A stretch of DNA of 64,000 nt from Steromphala cineraria (lineage: Eukaryota; Mollusca; Gastropoda; Trochida; Trochidae): assembly GCA_916613615.1 (NCBI GenBank), contig OU744732.1, positions 26,546,673 to 26,610,672 on the forward strand, read 5' to 3'. Below, piece by piece: positions 45,938 to 58,721 of this stretch; position 1 is the first letter of the stretch; every line of letters begins with the position of its first letter. The notes beneath the pieces were generated by a model, which saw nothing but the letters and a program-made list of their open reading frames with translations, ran no database searches and was not told the DNA's origin. Made by a program: the position numbers and the translations under genes.

Positions 45938-46133
45938 CCTTAATTATCCAAAAATACAGTTAAGTGCCCAGTAACTGACAAAGTGGTCTGAAAGCCTGAT
46001 CGAATTCTATGCTAGGTAGTACAGTAAATGTTTTGAGTAGCTCTTCATTGGTAACGTCTTGTCTTCTCAAGTAGATGGGGATTCTATGGCACTTCTTGTC
46101 TATTGCTTCTTAAGAGCTGGCATCAGTTTACTA

Positions 46134-46484
46134 ATTCTCGCCCCACAGAGGCAAATCAAGTCATGGCATGTTGATACAGCCTCTGATACATTACGCCGAC
46201 TTTGTGGGATAGAACGGGAGATGCCTGGAGGCAATCAAAGTTAGTTGTGCAATCAGTCACGCTGTTCTTAAATCATCATTTTGGCTACTGAATCATGGCA
46301 AAGGCTTTGTGATATGAACCATCCTTTCCATGCGAGAAGCGTTGTCATTTGATAAATACATTCAAATGGATTGTGGTGCAATTTTTTTCCGCCTGGGGAA
46401 ACTGCCTGAACCCACGAATTTCGGCGTAATATAACAGAGGCTGTATTTCACGACTTGATCTGCCTCTGTGGGGAGAAAATGCAT
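46134..46484. mobile_element. MITE with about 65-bp inverted repeats and 7-bp target duplication
   Basis: Left CTCGCCCCACAGAGGCA .. AGCCTCTGATACATTACGCC; right GGCGTAATATAACAGAGGCT .. TGCCTCTGTGGGGAGAA. Direct TTTACTA flanks the element at 46127-46133 and 46485-46491. The duplicate near 61570-61585 (TCATTTTACTCTG) lacks it. Target length would fit hAT-like insertion of 7-8 bp. Frames of 61 codons inside are incidental. Confidence 0.75.
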
Positions 46485-46885
46485 TTTACTATGTGTAGTG
46501 ATATCTTGTGTCATTATTGCAAGTTTAGTTTTGACATTACTCTCATTGATACTACTTTTACAAAAAAGGGAGAGAGTGTGAAGGGTTAAATCTGCTGTAC
46601 ACCTATTAAGTAGGTGTAATAGTGCTGACAGCAAGTTGAACCCCAACTCAGTCACTCACTAAGGTAGTGTCAAGCATGTATCACGAGGATGCTGGTATAC
46701 AAAAGAGAGCGGCAGGATCAGGAGTATTTCAAGTATTGCATTTCTCCTATTTCCTTAAGATAAGTCTATTAGAAGTAGTTCAACTTATGAACACTTTACC
46801 ACGAACATATGAACACCAAGAAAGAAAAAACAAGACTTTACGCGTGAACTGACTTTATTTATCATTTAAAACGTTCAGGCTCCTC

Positions 46886-47682
46886 TCAAACGTGAACAGC
46901 TACGTCTGAAGCTTCAACAGCATCACTGCTTGAAGTTGCAGGTGGACAATGTTTAATTTTTGGGCGCCTTGCTTCACTGGAGAAGCTACAGAGGATGTCA
47001 GAGACCCGTCGTTTTTGAGGTTCTCTTATAGGATTCGATCGCCAGACTCCTGTGCCCTGGTTGCTCCTTAATCACCTGTTCATCACACGGCTGCATTGTA
47101 GAGACGGGTAGCCGTGGAGGCTCTCAGAGAATGGTTGGTGAAGTATCCTGAGATTCCCACCTCTGTTATTAGACGACGTACAACTGTTTCCAGCTTGTTG
47201 TGGCCGATTCCCCTGTCTCGTACAAATATAAGCCAAGTGTCTCCTTTAGGTTAAGGAATTTGTCGGAAGTAGAATATGTTGTCTTGTCTGTGCTCAGGAA
47301 GTACACCTCGGTAAAGTTCAAATAATTTAACGGGATATCTGTAGGTTTTAGATACGGACTCTGTGTATTCCAAGTATCTTTGACCATAATATCAATCTAG
47401 ATGTCAAAGTTTCTAAATGTAAGATTGCAATCCTCCTCTCCTCCACGAAGAGCAAAATTCAAACCCACAGTCCAGAAAATGGTGTCGACAAGGGCACAAG
47501 TAGAACTTCAAAATTTCCTCATTTTCATAGTTGATGATAGATGCCTGTCGACGTCTAAAACTAATTCTGCGCATACACTTATCCTGCATAGTGTTGTCAA
47601 TGATAATTTTTAGATCAGCAAAAGTGTCATCATTCAGGAAATTATCACCTGCATGCAATTTGGTCACAATTGGATCATACAA
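46886..47682 (-). pseudogene. Crypton-type tyrosine recombinase (DUF3504-like)
   Basis: Translation in alternating frames is colinear with the recombinase domain shared by Cryptons and host genes derived from them (QRICH1/ZMYM/KIAA1958 group). Order: FADLKIIIDNTMQ and RRRQASI, then VGLNFALRGGEE (first catalytic arginine), GQRYLEYTESVSKT, GHNKLETVVRRLI, YFTNHSLRASTATRL (H-x-x-R), PGHRSL and ESYKR (nucleophile tyrosine), ending VSDILCSFSSEARRPK. There are at least three frameshifts and internal stops, and a segment of about 20 residues after SKT is missing. A dead copy; no catalytic change is needed to explain inactivity. Confidence 0.88.
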
Positions 47683-47699
47683 TTTATGATTGTTTATGC

Positions 47700-49100
47700 T
47701 CTTTAAATTATATAATGATGATATTCAATGATGAATTTAATTTAAGTTGTGTGATTTGTGTTTGATATGATAATCATATTCTATACATGTTGTTTCAATA
47801 GACTTAGAGGAAAAACTCTCTCAGTCTCTATATAAAACAAAATGGCGTAGAAATTCCTTTTTCATTAGTAGGTCGTGATCTCGGCTCTACCTGAGACCGG
47901 ACCTTACCATAAAAAGAGTTCACCTCGGAACGAAGAGATATTCTAAGAATATATTCAGAAGTTAACCAATGAAATAAGTAAGACTGAAATTCCAATGTAC
48001 ATTCAGGGTATATAAGCCAGTGCGCCATTCTTAGACCAGACTGGCCACGCGATTACCTGTGAACCCCAGAGGTAACGCCAGTGTTGGCGGCCCCTCTCTG
48101 AAATGTAATAAAGATGGATTGAGAGAGACCCTGGTAGTTCATTTCTTACGTTCGCCTAGCTACATCCCCGATACCTAAGGATTAATAGAGGCGACAAAAT
48201 CCACATGTCGTCCTTCAAGGCTGAGGTGACATTCTATAACCCAAATGAAAGAAATGAACAATGGAGAACTTAGAGATGTGAATATAACAAATGACATTTG
48301 ATAGAACAAACCTTTAAGAAAGGGTTTGTTTTTATCTTATTTCCTAAATTTACCCAAAGAGATATCCGTTATGCAAATTGTCAATCAACTGACTTAATCT
48401 TGTTACCACGCAGTAGTAGAAAATGATCATGTATCATGCAGTGGTTATAAGCATTATAGGTTTATCGCCTTCAATCAATTTTGACATGTACTTGTGTATT
48501 GTATTCACACATCTACATGTATGTCACTTTAAGGATGAATTTTTTGTAAAAAATATTTTTTTTTGAAATTTGTTAAATTTGCTCTGTTGTATACTTACAA
48601 TAGTGCGCAATAATCGTGTTGCCAAAAACAACAGTCATAGTAACACAACACAATTTAAATGCAGTGACATCAAATGTTCAAATTATAAAAGTTAGAAACC
48701 ATTCTTGGTTTACTCTTCATGTTGGCAAGGTCTATTGTTTATATATTTGTCTTTGGCCTATATGAAACAACCTTGAAAACCAGTAACATGAAATAATATC
48801 ACAAAGTAACATTCTACGTAAATTTACCAAAAACTTGATCCAACCTGTTTATCCCAAACCAGAGGTTGAGATTTGCAATATTACATGTATTATTCATTAG
48901 ACGCAAATAAGAAAATCTTAGTTCCTTCACAATAGAGTGATCTCTTTACAATGCATAGAAAATTGTTTCTAAACAAGTGTCACAAAACAAACTTTGATCA
49001 TATTATTATATAATCACTTTTTAATATAATCACTGTATAATCGTTATAATCATTGCGTCATATACATTTTGTACCACAGATATATACCACTGTTCTATGT
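47700..49100. other. No gene; LTR-like sequence in part
   Basis: Between about 47780 and 48165 the plus strand has a GTATATAAG word (48009), then GTAATAAAGATGG about 100 bp later, a spacing that resembles the promoter and polyadenylation signal of an LTR. No second LTR, primer-binding site or target duplication could be fixed. The rest up to 49100 shows nothing recognisable. Confidence 0.3.
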
Positions 49101-51479
49101 TTTAGACAAAATATATAAAACTGTCAAGGTGCGTAGTGGAACTGATCTCAAGCACATGGCTTTCCTTTGATAAAGTCAATTCAACTGTTCATAAAGTCAT
49201 CAACTGTCGATTTGTCATAAGCCAATATCATTCATATTACGATATACAAACATTAAAATATTGTAAGGGAAAGGAAACTTATTATGCAATAATTACAAAA
49301 GGATATTGTTACACTAATTTCCGCGATTCTGATTGGTCGAGAGCGCTAAAAAAACATGCTGCCATTTCTCGATGAATGCAGAGAAATTTGCAACCATGAT
49401 GACAAGCGCATCTAGTAAGCGTAAACATGCCCTTTGGCATAACTAGAATAATTAATCACATCAAATGCTGCTCTTTATCATCCCATCATGTTACATAAAC
49501 ACAGCGGCCGTGGGTAATAGGAATTTTCCTGTTCTCATACATGTATTTAGTTGTTGAAAAAGACAAAAAGACGAGAGTTATTTATTTGCTGGATCCAAAA
49601 TTACAGCAAGTACGGTCAGAACAATTTTTGTTAAAACAAAAGGTAGCCTTAACGACAGTGTTTTAAACAGTACAATACTTTCCATAACTCAATCAATGTT
49701 CAAGATTCTATGGATTAGACTCAACAATGAAGATATTAATATACTCTTCTTTCAAAACAATTTGTAGCGCTTCTCATACTATTACCAATCATATGGGAAA
49801 CGATGAGATACAAGTATTTGTATACAAATAGCATACGGGATAGAGTAGTATACAACGAGTTCACAATGAAAACAAAGATAACATGACAAAACACATCAAA
49901 GGAGAAGCAGTAGAATTTGAATAGATCTGGATAAAATGAATGAGATAATCAACCATTTTGAGAAGAGTAAGTAAAGTGAGCAATATTTAGGGAAATAAGC
50001 AAAAAGGGGCACCCCAACATGGAAACAACAAAAGCACCTTTTTTTAAACTAAAGATGGTTAATAATTATCAAATATTTTCATCTCTATACAAAATGATAT
50101 TGATATGGTTATTTCATTGAACATTTTTCAGTACTCAAATTCAACACATGTTATTTATGGCAAACGTGATGTTCAGTAACAGTAACAACAAAAAGTAATA
50201 CTTGATAAGATAATAAGGGGTTCATAATTGTCTAACACACGGGAAAGACATATTTTAGTTGGCGCCGAATGAAATGTAATTTCTTGGATATAACAATGTG
50301 TTCTTATCTGTTGATTTGAATGAATTTTATTGTTTACCTTTTTGTACATCTTTACGTATGTCTTATAACATTTTGGATTTATTTCAAGATTTCAATACCA
50401 TTTTGAAATAAATTCAAATATATTAAAACGGCAAAATATAGATGAAAAAATATAAATATAGATGAATATATTACAAAAAAATAACTATTTATCCAATTTT
50501 AAATTCAGACATTAAAAGGATGAAGCACTTGACAAAAAACTATGTAAAATCTATAATTTTGAAATATTAAAAAATTATCTACATGTATTTCTCTGTAGAC
50601 ATAATATCAAAACTCAGCTACCTAATTTCGTCCATTTTCAATGTAGTATTTACTGTCATCGTCTCGACATTATCGAGAGTTCAATCAATGACACATTCGA
50701 GATAGTGATGAATGGTTTCAATTTCTGTTTAGATGAAGTATGTCATTATGATTCTCTCTTGAGGCAGATTTATGTTTCTACATGGAAGCACATCCACAAC
50801 TATAATTTATTATGTTGATAAGTGTCCTGTAAGGAAAGGAGGTTAATATATTTTAGAATAAAAGAATATATTTAATATAGAATTTTTTTATAAAACGTCA
50901 AGCTTAAAATATTTACTGATTTGATTGATATAAACATGAAATGATTTTCCAAGTTTTTAAACAATGATGATGCTAATGTGTATCATAGATGTACATTTGT
51001 AAATGCACCGGGAACCATCATCTTAGGTTTGAAGATGTTATAAAACAAGCATCGTCTTTGTTCCTTGAGACAAGAAAACAAATCAAATGCACTCTTTATT
51101 ATCTCAATTTGTATATGAAGCATACATGTATGGTGCAGTACTACTGGCGACTTTTTCGGCAAGTTTTACTTTACACTTTATCTTACCTTACAGTAAAATA
51201 CTCGTTTTTGATTGGCTTACGATCGTCTCGTTTTATCTCATGTACCCCGCGAGTCTCACCTCTCACTCTGTACTAATTTCATGTACCCAGCTGCAAAAGC
51301 AACAGCTCCTCTCCAAGAAGAGATCTCGCATACCATTAAAATGACCTTATCAAATGACGCATGCGATGAGCTGAGTTTACATAAGTTCGAATAGCTGTTT
51401 TAGTGATTATTAATTACAGATTTGTTTTCTCATCATTCTATGTATATATTTTCCTCTGATATGACGGTAAGATAAATAG

Positions 51480-51550
51480 GTTGTATATTGCCTTCCGGCT
51501 TGGGCAACATTTCTGCAAAGATTGTACATCAGACCATAATAACCTCGTGA
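51480..51550. mobile_element. Hairpin MITE, right arm only
   Basis: TTGCCTTCCGGCTTGG, then AACATTTCTGCAAAGATTG and CATCAGACC, matching the loop and right arm of 21826-21959. The left arm is gone, so the palindrome has been half deleted. Confidence 0.6.
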
Positions 51551-52132
51551 GAAGCATACAACTTATATTAGCACAATATCAGGTGGAAATAAGATCTTGT
51601 ATAAGGATAACAAATGTAACCATTGTTAGAAAATGCGTTTTGAAGCAATATAACGATGCAAACATTCATTTATGTCTTATTAAAGTGTAAAACACCCATT
51701 ACCCCCAATGTAGTATTTTGTAGAGGTGTCTACCAAAAAGGGAGCTACTAACAAAGATAAGATACAAAGAATCAAGAGTAACACAGAGAGTGTCAATTTT
51801 GCATTTGTTTTATGATTGTAAATATATCAAAACTATGTGAAAGAGATTGGGAAAATGACAATTTGGAAAACAGGAACTTTACATTTTACATGAAACAAGG
51901 AACCTTTTAAGAAATAATAGCAAATAATAAGTTTTATGCCGTTTAGAAAATATAGTATCAAGTAAAAATGTGTAATTAAAATCGACCACAGTGCCATTTA
52001 TGGTTAATTACCATTGATCTCCTATTTTACAATTTTCCCAATTTGGGCTGGTATAGGCGACTTTGGTTACAGTTAGATTTTGCAAGGACGTAATGATATA
52101 TAAGCTTAACATCACACAACGTTGTACAAACA

Positions 52133-52230
52133 ATATTGGTTTGTGATTAGCCACAGGTAGCATGCTGTAGTAATATGATATAAGGGACTCACTAAGAAGT
52201 TCAGAACGGCCATCACGCACAAATTATTCA
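52133..52230 (-). repeat. 100-bp cassette in block C copy 2
   Basis: Partner of 22401-22500. The minus-strand frame stays open over 70 codons (52008-52220), starting with a G-R-S-E-L-L segment and containing NHKPILFVQRC. Differences from the partner are mostly amino-acid changing, so purifying selection is not evident. Confidence 0.5.
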
Positions 52231-53044
52231 ATCGTTCCATCAATCTTCCTGATATATATTATTAACAAACGAGAGAGATATAGGTTAGCTTTCCTCAAAT
52301 TAAGTTAAGTTTAAAAATCTCTGAAATGATTGTAACCGGTAAAACTTATAATTGATATAAAAGGGAATTACGTTGAATATTTATAAGTTCTTTTTTAACT
52401 TGCAGTTTTTCAGAAGGCAAAAGTTCAGTTAAAATGGTCAGGGACTTAATTGTTATGAAACAATTTACAAGAAATTGTTTGCTCTGTTTTCTAAAAATGT
52501 GAATGTCCGCAACAAAATATTTTGAAGTATTTTGTTAAATAACAAAATTATTGTTTTTGATACCACAATAACTTTATTCTATCATTGCATTGTTACCCGG
52601 CAGTACCTTCTTTAAACAGTTTATTGATAATATTTTGTAAACCATTTATAGTATTCAGGTTTAACAAACTGATGCAGAGGAATCTTTTAAACCAATTCTT
52701 TAAATGGATATTGCTCTAGAAATAATTTATTTCAAATCACATTCTTTTGATAAATATTGCTCTAGACATACATGTAATTTATTTTCATCTTTTTTTTTTT
52801 TTCTTTTCGTTACCCACAACCTCACAATAATTGCTTCATGAGACAGTATAAACCATTCTGAGTGTTAAACCTTATTCAAGATTGAACTATCATTCAATGT
52901 ATTGTCTCCATAAATCGCGAAGAGGACATTAAGACTCCTTTCAAGACTTATAAATAACACAAATTCATGCAACGGTCAAGTGATCAAGGAACGTGAAAGA
53001 CAGTACTTTATGATCTTTTCTGATAAGGAACACCCACGTCCCTT

Positions 53045-53295
53045 TACAAAGCTAAGTATACGTTTGCAACAGTGAATTGTCTTGATGCCCAGCCATTTAA
53101 GCCTTCAATGTTTACAGATTGCGTGATCAAGTCAGATAACCAAAGAGACCCAGGAGCCTCTTAATTCTGTAAAACAGTCTAATGACATCCAGTACTAACC
53201 ATCGCAGTTGATTGTTGTGTCAATAGTAGCAATTGCTGCCTTTGATCTTCAATTATATAAATTGTTTTTAAAAGTAATGTATGATTATGTTTCCA
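53045..53295 (-). other. Conserved island with 100-bp cassette, unit B3
   Basis: Matches 24362-24610 at about 96% by eye. The cassette (53111-53210) has CAAAGAGACCC where the others have CAATGACACC. The segment from GATTGTTGTGTCAATAGTAG to TAATGTATGATTA is identical in all three B units. Confidence 0.5.
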
Positions 53296-53690
53296 TTTTT
53301 GTATCAGAACTGTCAGCTATATTGTTTCGAATAGTTTGTTTAATATTTTCATCGAAGAGCTCTGGATCGTAGTTGCTCTTTTTTGACATCAGCAACTGAA
53401 TTTGTTATTGACGGATCAAAACACATTGATAAATAACCACAGACGATTAACGTTATTAAACTAAACAATTTTTGGAAAGTTTACGAGTGATGTGTGCAAG
53501 CTACGACATTTGGTATTAGTAGAGGATAGTGGTCTTAAAAACCAGTAACCTGAAATAATATAATTCCGAAAATTCAAAGTACACAACCACTTACCCTTAA
53601 CAAGATTTGCAACTTCAATCCCTCAAAAACTTAATTCTATATTTACATGTTATCAATTTTTGGAATTGTATACTCATGACATTATAAAAT

Positions 53691-54053
53691 TATAGACTGG
53701 TGATGAGGTCAATACCTGTTTTAATAGACCCGACGAAGTCCGGGCTCGATATTGTTTTCCATGGGTCTATAAAAACAGGTATTGACCGAATTCACCAGTC
53801 CATATTTGTTTTATTATGTCTCGGTCAAAAAACACCAAAAGAAAATAGAAAACTACAGCAAAAAGCGGCATTTGAACTCGATTGTTTGCGAGGACAGGTC
53901 AATGAAGTCATTATGACAATAGCATGACGTCATGAAACAACGGTTTGACGTCATCGGCTCCATTTTTAGTACCTCAAGTCAATATCACTTTTTGTCAACT
54001 GTCACGTGACCGGTTCTCAACCAAACGGATTGCCGGAAAGTGATGCTTGCATA
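53691..54053. mobile_element. Non-autonomous insertion with internal hairpin
   Basis: ATAAAAT flanks it at 53684-53690 and 54054-54060. Near the left end GACTGGTGATGAGGTCAAT and CAATACCTGTTTTAATAGAC are repeated in inverted order at 53763-53802 (GTCTATAAAAACAGGTATTG, ACCGAATTCACCAGTC). B1 and B2 lack it. A 75-codon frame inside has no recognised domain. Confidence 0.6.
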
Positions 54054-57000
54054 ATAAAATCTCTTATCGTCTTACTTATAGAGTGAGCTATACTGTATTG
54101 GAATATAATGGTGATACTCAGCTTCATTATAAGTTTTGCATGAATTGATATATGCTCTAGATTATCCATTCAAGCCTCAGGTTATGCATTCAATGTTATA
54201 TGAATGATTGACCTCTCATCATTGGGTTATATACAATTGATTTCCAAATTAGCTGGTCATTCTTAATTTTGAATGTTCATATAACATGAATTCTTAACTT
54301 TTTATCTTTTTTCAAACCTTTGGCTCAATAACTCAAAATCAAAATTTATGAAAATGTATAATAAACTTATCCTCACAATAAGCTCATACATCAGAAACAC
54401 ATATTATTCATGTACATATATGTTATATTAATATAAATAAAACTATCAGTGTGAGTAATAAATGAACCTCGTTTCGTTGATAAAGTCATTATTGCCTGTC
54501 GATAAAGTAATCAATTGTCATGTTCTTCATCAAATATCATCCATATTACAAGGTGTAAATACTATAATGGACAGACAACTCGTTATCCATTCATACAATT
54601 GACATTTTTCTCCATTAAATGATACCTAAAGAGCAGTTTTTGGCTGTTTGAATCTTTTTCTTTTAATGAAGCTTGATAAAGAGCATACATGTAGGTTTCT
54701 TCAATTGTAATTCGTTTCAAACAGAAAACGATTTAACATGCCGGGAAAATAAGTTACATTCATCCCATTCCTACATTCTATCAAAATGGATCCACATCAT
54801 ATACTGCTATTCATCACGCCCTCATGTTATATAAAATAATTCAGTAAAGGTTCCCTTTTTCTCAGCTTTACTTGTTGTTAAAGATAAACACAAAGATGAT
54901 ACCTTCATTAAGATTTTATGTTAGACGTGCAAAAACTATTACATGTAGGTAGAAGTTATGGTAAACAGAGCCATTTAAAAGAGCAATACTTTCAATTAAA
55001 CTTATGTCTTAAAGTAGGCATTGATGTTTTGACATTTTTTTCTATACGACTCTGTAACACTCTACATACAGTTTTCGCGCAAATGGAAAATGATAAGATA
55101 GAAGAATTTGTATACAAAATATACACGGGAGTAAGTGAGGTAATTATGAAAATAGAACCATGTTCATAGCAAAAACAATGATAGATGACACAAACATCAA
55201 ATGAAGAATCCTACTTGGATAAACATGGATAATATGAATAGGATATCCTGTTGTTCCTGAAAAGTATGTTAAGCTTAGCAATTTAAAAATGAAATAAGCA
55301 GTAAGGAAGCATCTACCATAGAAACAGCAAAAGCATTTATTGTGAAACTAAAGAAGTGAGTTATTTACAAACTCTGTCATCTCTATACAACAAACTTGCT
55401 CATTGCAATGTGAAACTGGACAAAGTTTTAAATAGCTATATAAGAATAACCCTTAAAAGTCTCAAATCTCGTTCAGATCATTTATATGTAAATAAGAGTT
55501 CCTCACTTAGCATTATGTACATTGTATTACATATTGTTTAGAAAATAGAAACAGTTTGATTATGTTTATTACATTTTACTTTATCAAATCGCTGTCCTTT
55601 AAGTGCTTAGAGTCCTGAAATCACTGCATGTTACCTCTACTATATATCTGGTGATGAATGTAGATAATTGACTTCTTACATTGCATAGATATCCATTGGG
55701 TTTAACAATCACTATTTATCACGCACAGATGTCATTAGGTCTGTTTGTAGGACACTGTCAATGATTGTTGCATTAACCATTTGTCAATGTCATACCTAAG
55801 AAAAGCGTACATATTTTCATGCACATTTAAACATTTCTAGTTCATTCATAGGAGATTACTTAATATGCCAATGATGAGCACAGAAGGTATATTCAAATAT
55901 GAAGTGTAACATACTTGCAAAGGTGCTCTTTTAACATAAATCATAAACGTTGACAAAGTTTGATCTTAAATGATGTTAAACATTTGTTCATTTAATAAAC
56001 ATTAAACTTGTACATTGTACTATACTTTGCAAATAATCCATGTGTTTTGCTTCTATATTCATATCCTGTAAACAGTCTGAATGAAGTGTTCAATATATCA
56101 AATGTAATTTTAAGGATACAATGCTTGTCAGAAGCGTGACACTCTGTAAAGTCATAACTATTAGTACAATGCCCACATGATTACTCAAAATTCAGCTTTC
56201 TAGGCTGATGGAATAGGTTTAAATGGCAATGTGCATATATGTCCCAACATTCACCTCATCAGGCATACAAATACAGACAAACGTTACATGAATTACCAGC
56301 ATGTACATTATTTCACAGGTAACATGTCTTAACATTGTATGCATTATGGGACTGAAACCTTAACTTGTGAATAAATATGCCTGACAGCTTGCCAAAACAA
56401 GGAGTATATACTCTGATAGAGCGTGCACGTTGTCAATAAAACAGTTGTTATTCAGAAAACCTTGCTCTTTCTAACAGGTTTTCGTTCATCTGCAGAATAT
56501 CATTGTCTCTTATGCACTTTGCAGGGGGCACATAGCATAATCGCTGTTGCCTACATGCAAGTAATTATCTTTCCCAATTCACCAGAGAATTACTATGATT
56601 GATAGTCTCGAGATAGTGAGAAAATAAAGCAAATATTGTCTTATGATGATACATGTACCGATTGCAGACATATTAAATCCAACCTACATATGTGATTGAC
56701 CGATACAGAAAGATTTAATACACTCTTTATCATACAAGCTATGCTACAGTTACTTCATTCTGTTTGTTTTTTAAGATTTTTTTATCCTCATAATAATTAT
56801 CTTAAATCAGAAATAAAGAAAAATGATATATCTGACGATAACATATTTTGCAGAATAAATATATCATATAACATATGTTAAATTGGATTTCTTTGATCCT
56901 CGCAAAACTGTTATTATGTGCTACAAAGTTGTTAATCATTATTTAATATATTTTACACTTTCTCAATCGTTGATGGGTATGCATGTAACTGACTATGCTT

Positions 57001-57066
57001 AAATACTTCCACAAGAATATAACATAATTTCAGCTTGACGTGACACAAATCAATTTTAGCAAAAGT

Positions 57067-57155
57067 ATTATTGTTTTATTGTTCACAGAGAGTACCAAGG
57101 GGCTCCTTACTAGAACATCTAAGTAGTTCTTTCCGACCATCAAGTACAAACGTTA
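57067..57155 (-). repeat. 100-bp cassette, partial, unit B3
   Basis: Keeps ACCAAGGGGCTCCTTACTAG and GACCATCAAGTACAAACG. The GATGCGACC segment present in 28901 and 42762 is deleted. Confidence 0.5.
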
Positions 57156-57552
57156 CAGATTCGATTGATTGCGTTTCCTAGTCTTACGCACATTTATTGC
57201 TATTTTGATTATAATTATTGTGGATCAGGACTGATGAAATCTCTAATAATTGCTGATCTGACAATATCAAGTAACTGTATATGAAACGCAAATAAGCTTT
57301 AGTTTTCAAAAAAAATATTATTCAGGTCGTCAAAAGATTTCCCTTACACACAGGAAGGAATAACAACTTGAATTCTTTTCCATAGATATTGGCTACAGAC
57401 AATTTCAGCATTTGTTATGTTCCATTCAGTGTTACATGCTTAGCCGCAATAAATAAGAGGATATCAAGACGTCACTCATGTTTGCAAATAAAGACTAATC
57501 TAGGTTGTTAAAACAGTTTTATTAAGCCTTTGTAAGCTACAGTAAATCCATT

Positions 57553-57656
57553 GTATACAGATTGCGTGATGCTTATATGAAGTCAAGTAATAAACGAGAC
57601 CCGCGAGTCTCTTTACACCATATCTCGTTCAAATCGCTAAAGTACAAACAATTGCA
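57553..57656 (-). repeat. 100-bp cassette, unit B3, GACCCGCGAGTCTC subtype
   Basis: Partner of 29659-29760, with GATTGCGTGATGC and ACGAGACCCGCGAGTCTC. Followed by GTGTGTCAATAGTCGCAATT. Confidence 0.55.
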
Positions 57657-57861
57657 TTTGATTAGTGTGTCAATAGTCGCAATTATTGTGCATGATTATC
57701 AGTTAAATGTATTGTTTTGATGGTGTGTAATAACATTACTCCTTTATTAGAGAAGTCAATGAATTTAAAAGCAATTACCTACATTGTTTGCTTCTTCCAG
57801 TTTGCTAAAAATGATAATAGAAGTTTAATATGACACATATTGTTCAAAATGTACAAAAATT

Positions 57862-57963
57862 ATTGGTTTGTGATTTTCCACACAAGGCTTGATACAGTGT
57901 AGTAACATGATACCGGACACTCCCACGCAGTGGATCAAAGAAGTTTATTCAGTACATTAAGTA
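57862..57963 (-). repeat. 100-bp cassette, unit B3, CACTCCCACGCAG subtype
   Basis: Partner of 29965-30086 without the short internal duplication. It ends at CAGTACATTAAGTAC, the site where the LINE landed in B1. Confidence 0.5.
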
Positions 57964-58212
57964 CAAAACATTTAATCCTTTACCCAATCACTCTGAATTA
58001 TATTCAGTTCCAAAGAGAGAATGGTCATCCTTTTTTGCGTTGTTCAGCTGAAAATTCATTGAGATTCACTTTTACTAATACTTTTTAAAAAGTGAAGAGT
58101 GAGTCAATATTTTCAATGACTAAATGAAAAACTGGAATGACATTAAAGAATTTGTAAGAAATATTCACTATAATTGTTAGAACAGTGAAGTTTGTGAATG
58201 TTTTTATATACA

Positions 58213-58481
58213 TGTAAATTCAAACTTGTATTAGCGGCCACCTCTGTAGAGCGACCACCTGTTAGATGCGGCCACCGTTATGTCCTCCCGAATAGATTGT
58301 TTATTCTACTGATGTATGTGAAATGTGCTCACGTTTCAAAATAAATATTTGTTTTCAGAATATTTGTTAGTTAACTATAACTGAGACGTCACACCCGAAC
58401 CTCTCTAGGTTGACCCCCTCCATAAAAAGGCCATTTTTAGTCGTTCCCCTGGGTGGCCTTTCTAGACAAGTTCAACTGTAA
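58213..58481. mobile_element. MITE with TACAGTTGAAC-type ends
   Basis: The right end reads TCTAGACAAGTTCAACTGTA; the left end is a degenerate inverted match, TGTAAATTCAAACTTGTATT. Both are followed inward by a GGCCACC word. The family resembles widespread animal MITEs with such ends. It occupies the place where B1 has AT repeats and another element. Confidence 0.55.
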
Positions 58482-58721
58482 CAACGTCGGGTCCATGTTA
58501 TGTGATTATATGATGATGAATGTTGAAATATATGTTACCACAATAATTGATCTTGAACTTTTCAAGAACATGATGTGAACATTTCATTATTATTCATTTG
58601 AGTCACATTCTGTTTTAGTGCTAATGTACAGGAAACTATAAAGAACAAAAATAGAGCTAGTTAAAAATGTTATACATTCTATACACTGAAGTGGTCAATA
58701 AATTCTAATAATCGCGACTGA

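Larger units (their letters stand above)
49100..52570. repeat. Duplicated block C copy 2 with upstream segment
   Basis: From 50107 it is colinear with 20215-22860. The part 49100-50100 is an older, more diverged relative of 25440-26350, 54460-55370 and 15680-16320. It leads directly into unit B3, so block C plus B moved as one segment. Confidence 0.7.

Noticed and set aside
3086..57963. Reading the 100-bp cassettes as intact protein-coding exons
   Set aside because: Only one or two copies are open, splice signals are not consistent, and stops occur in the islands that are best conserved.
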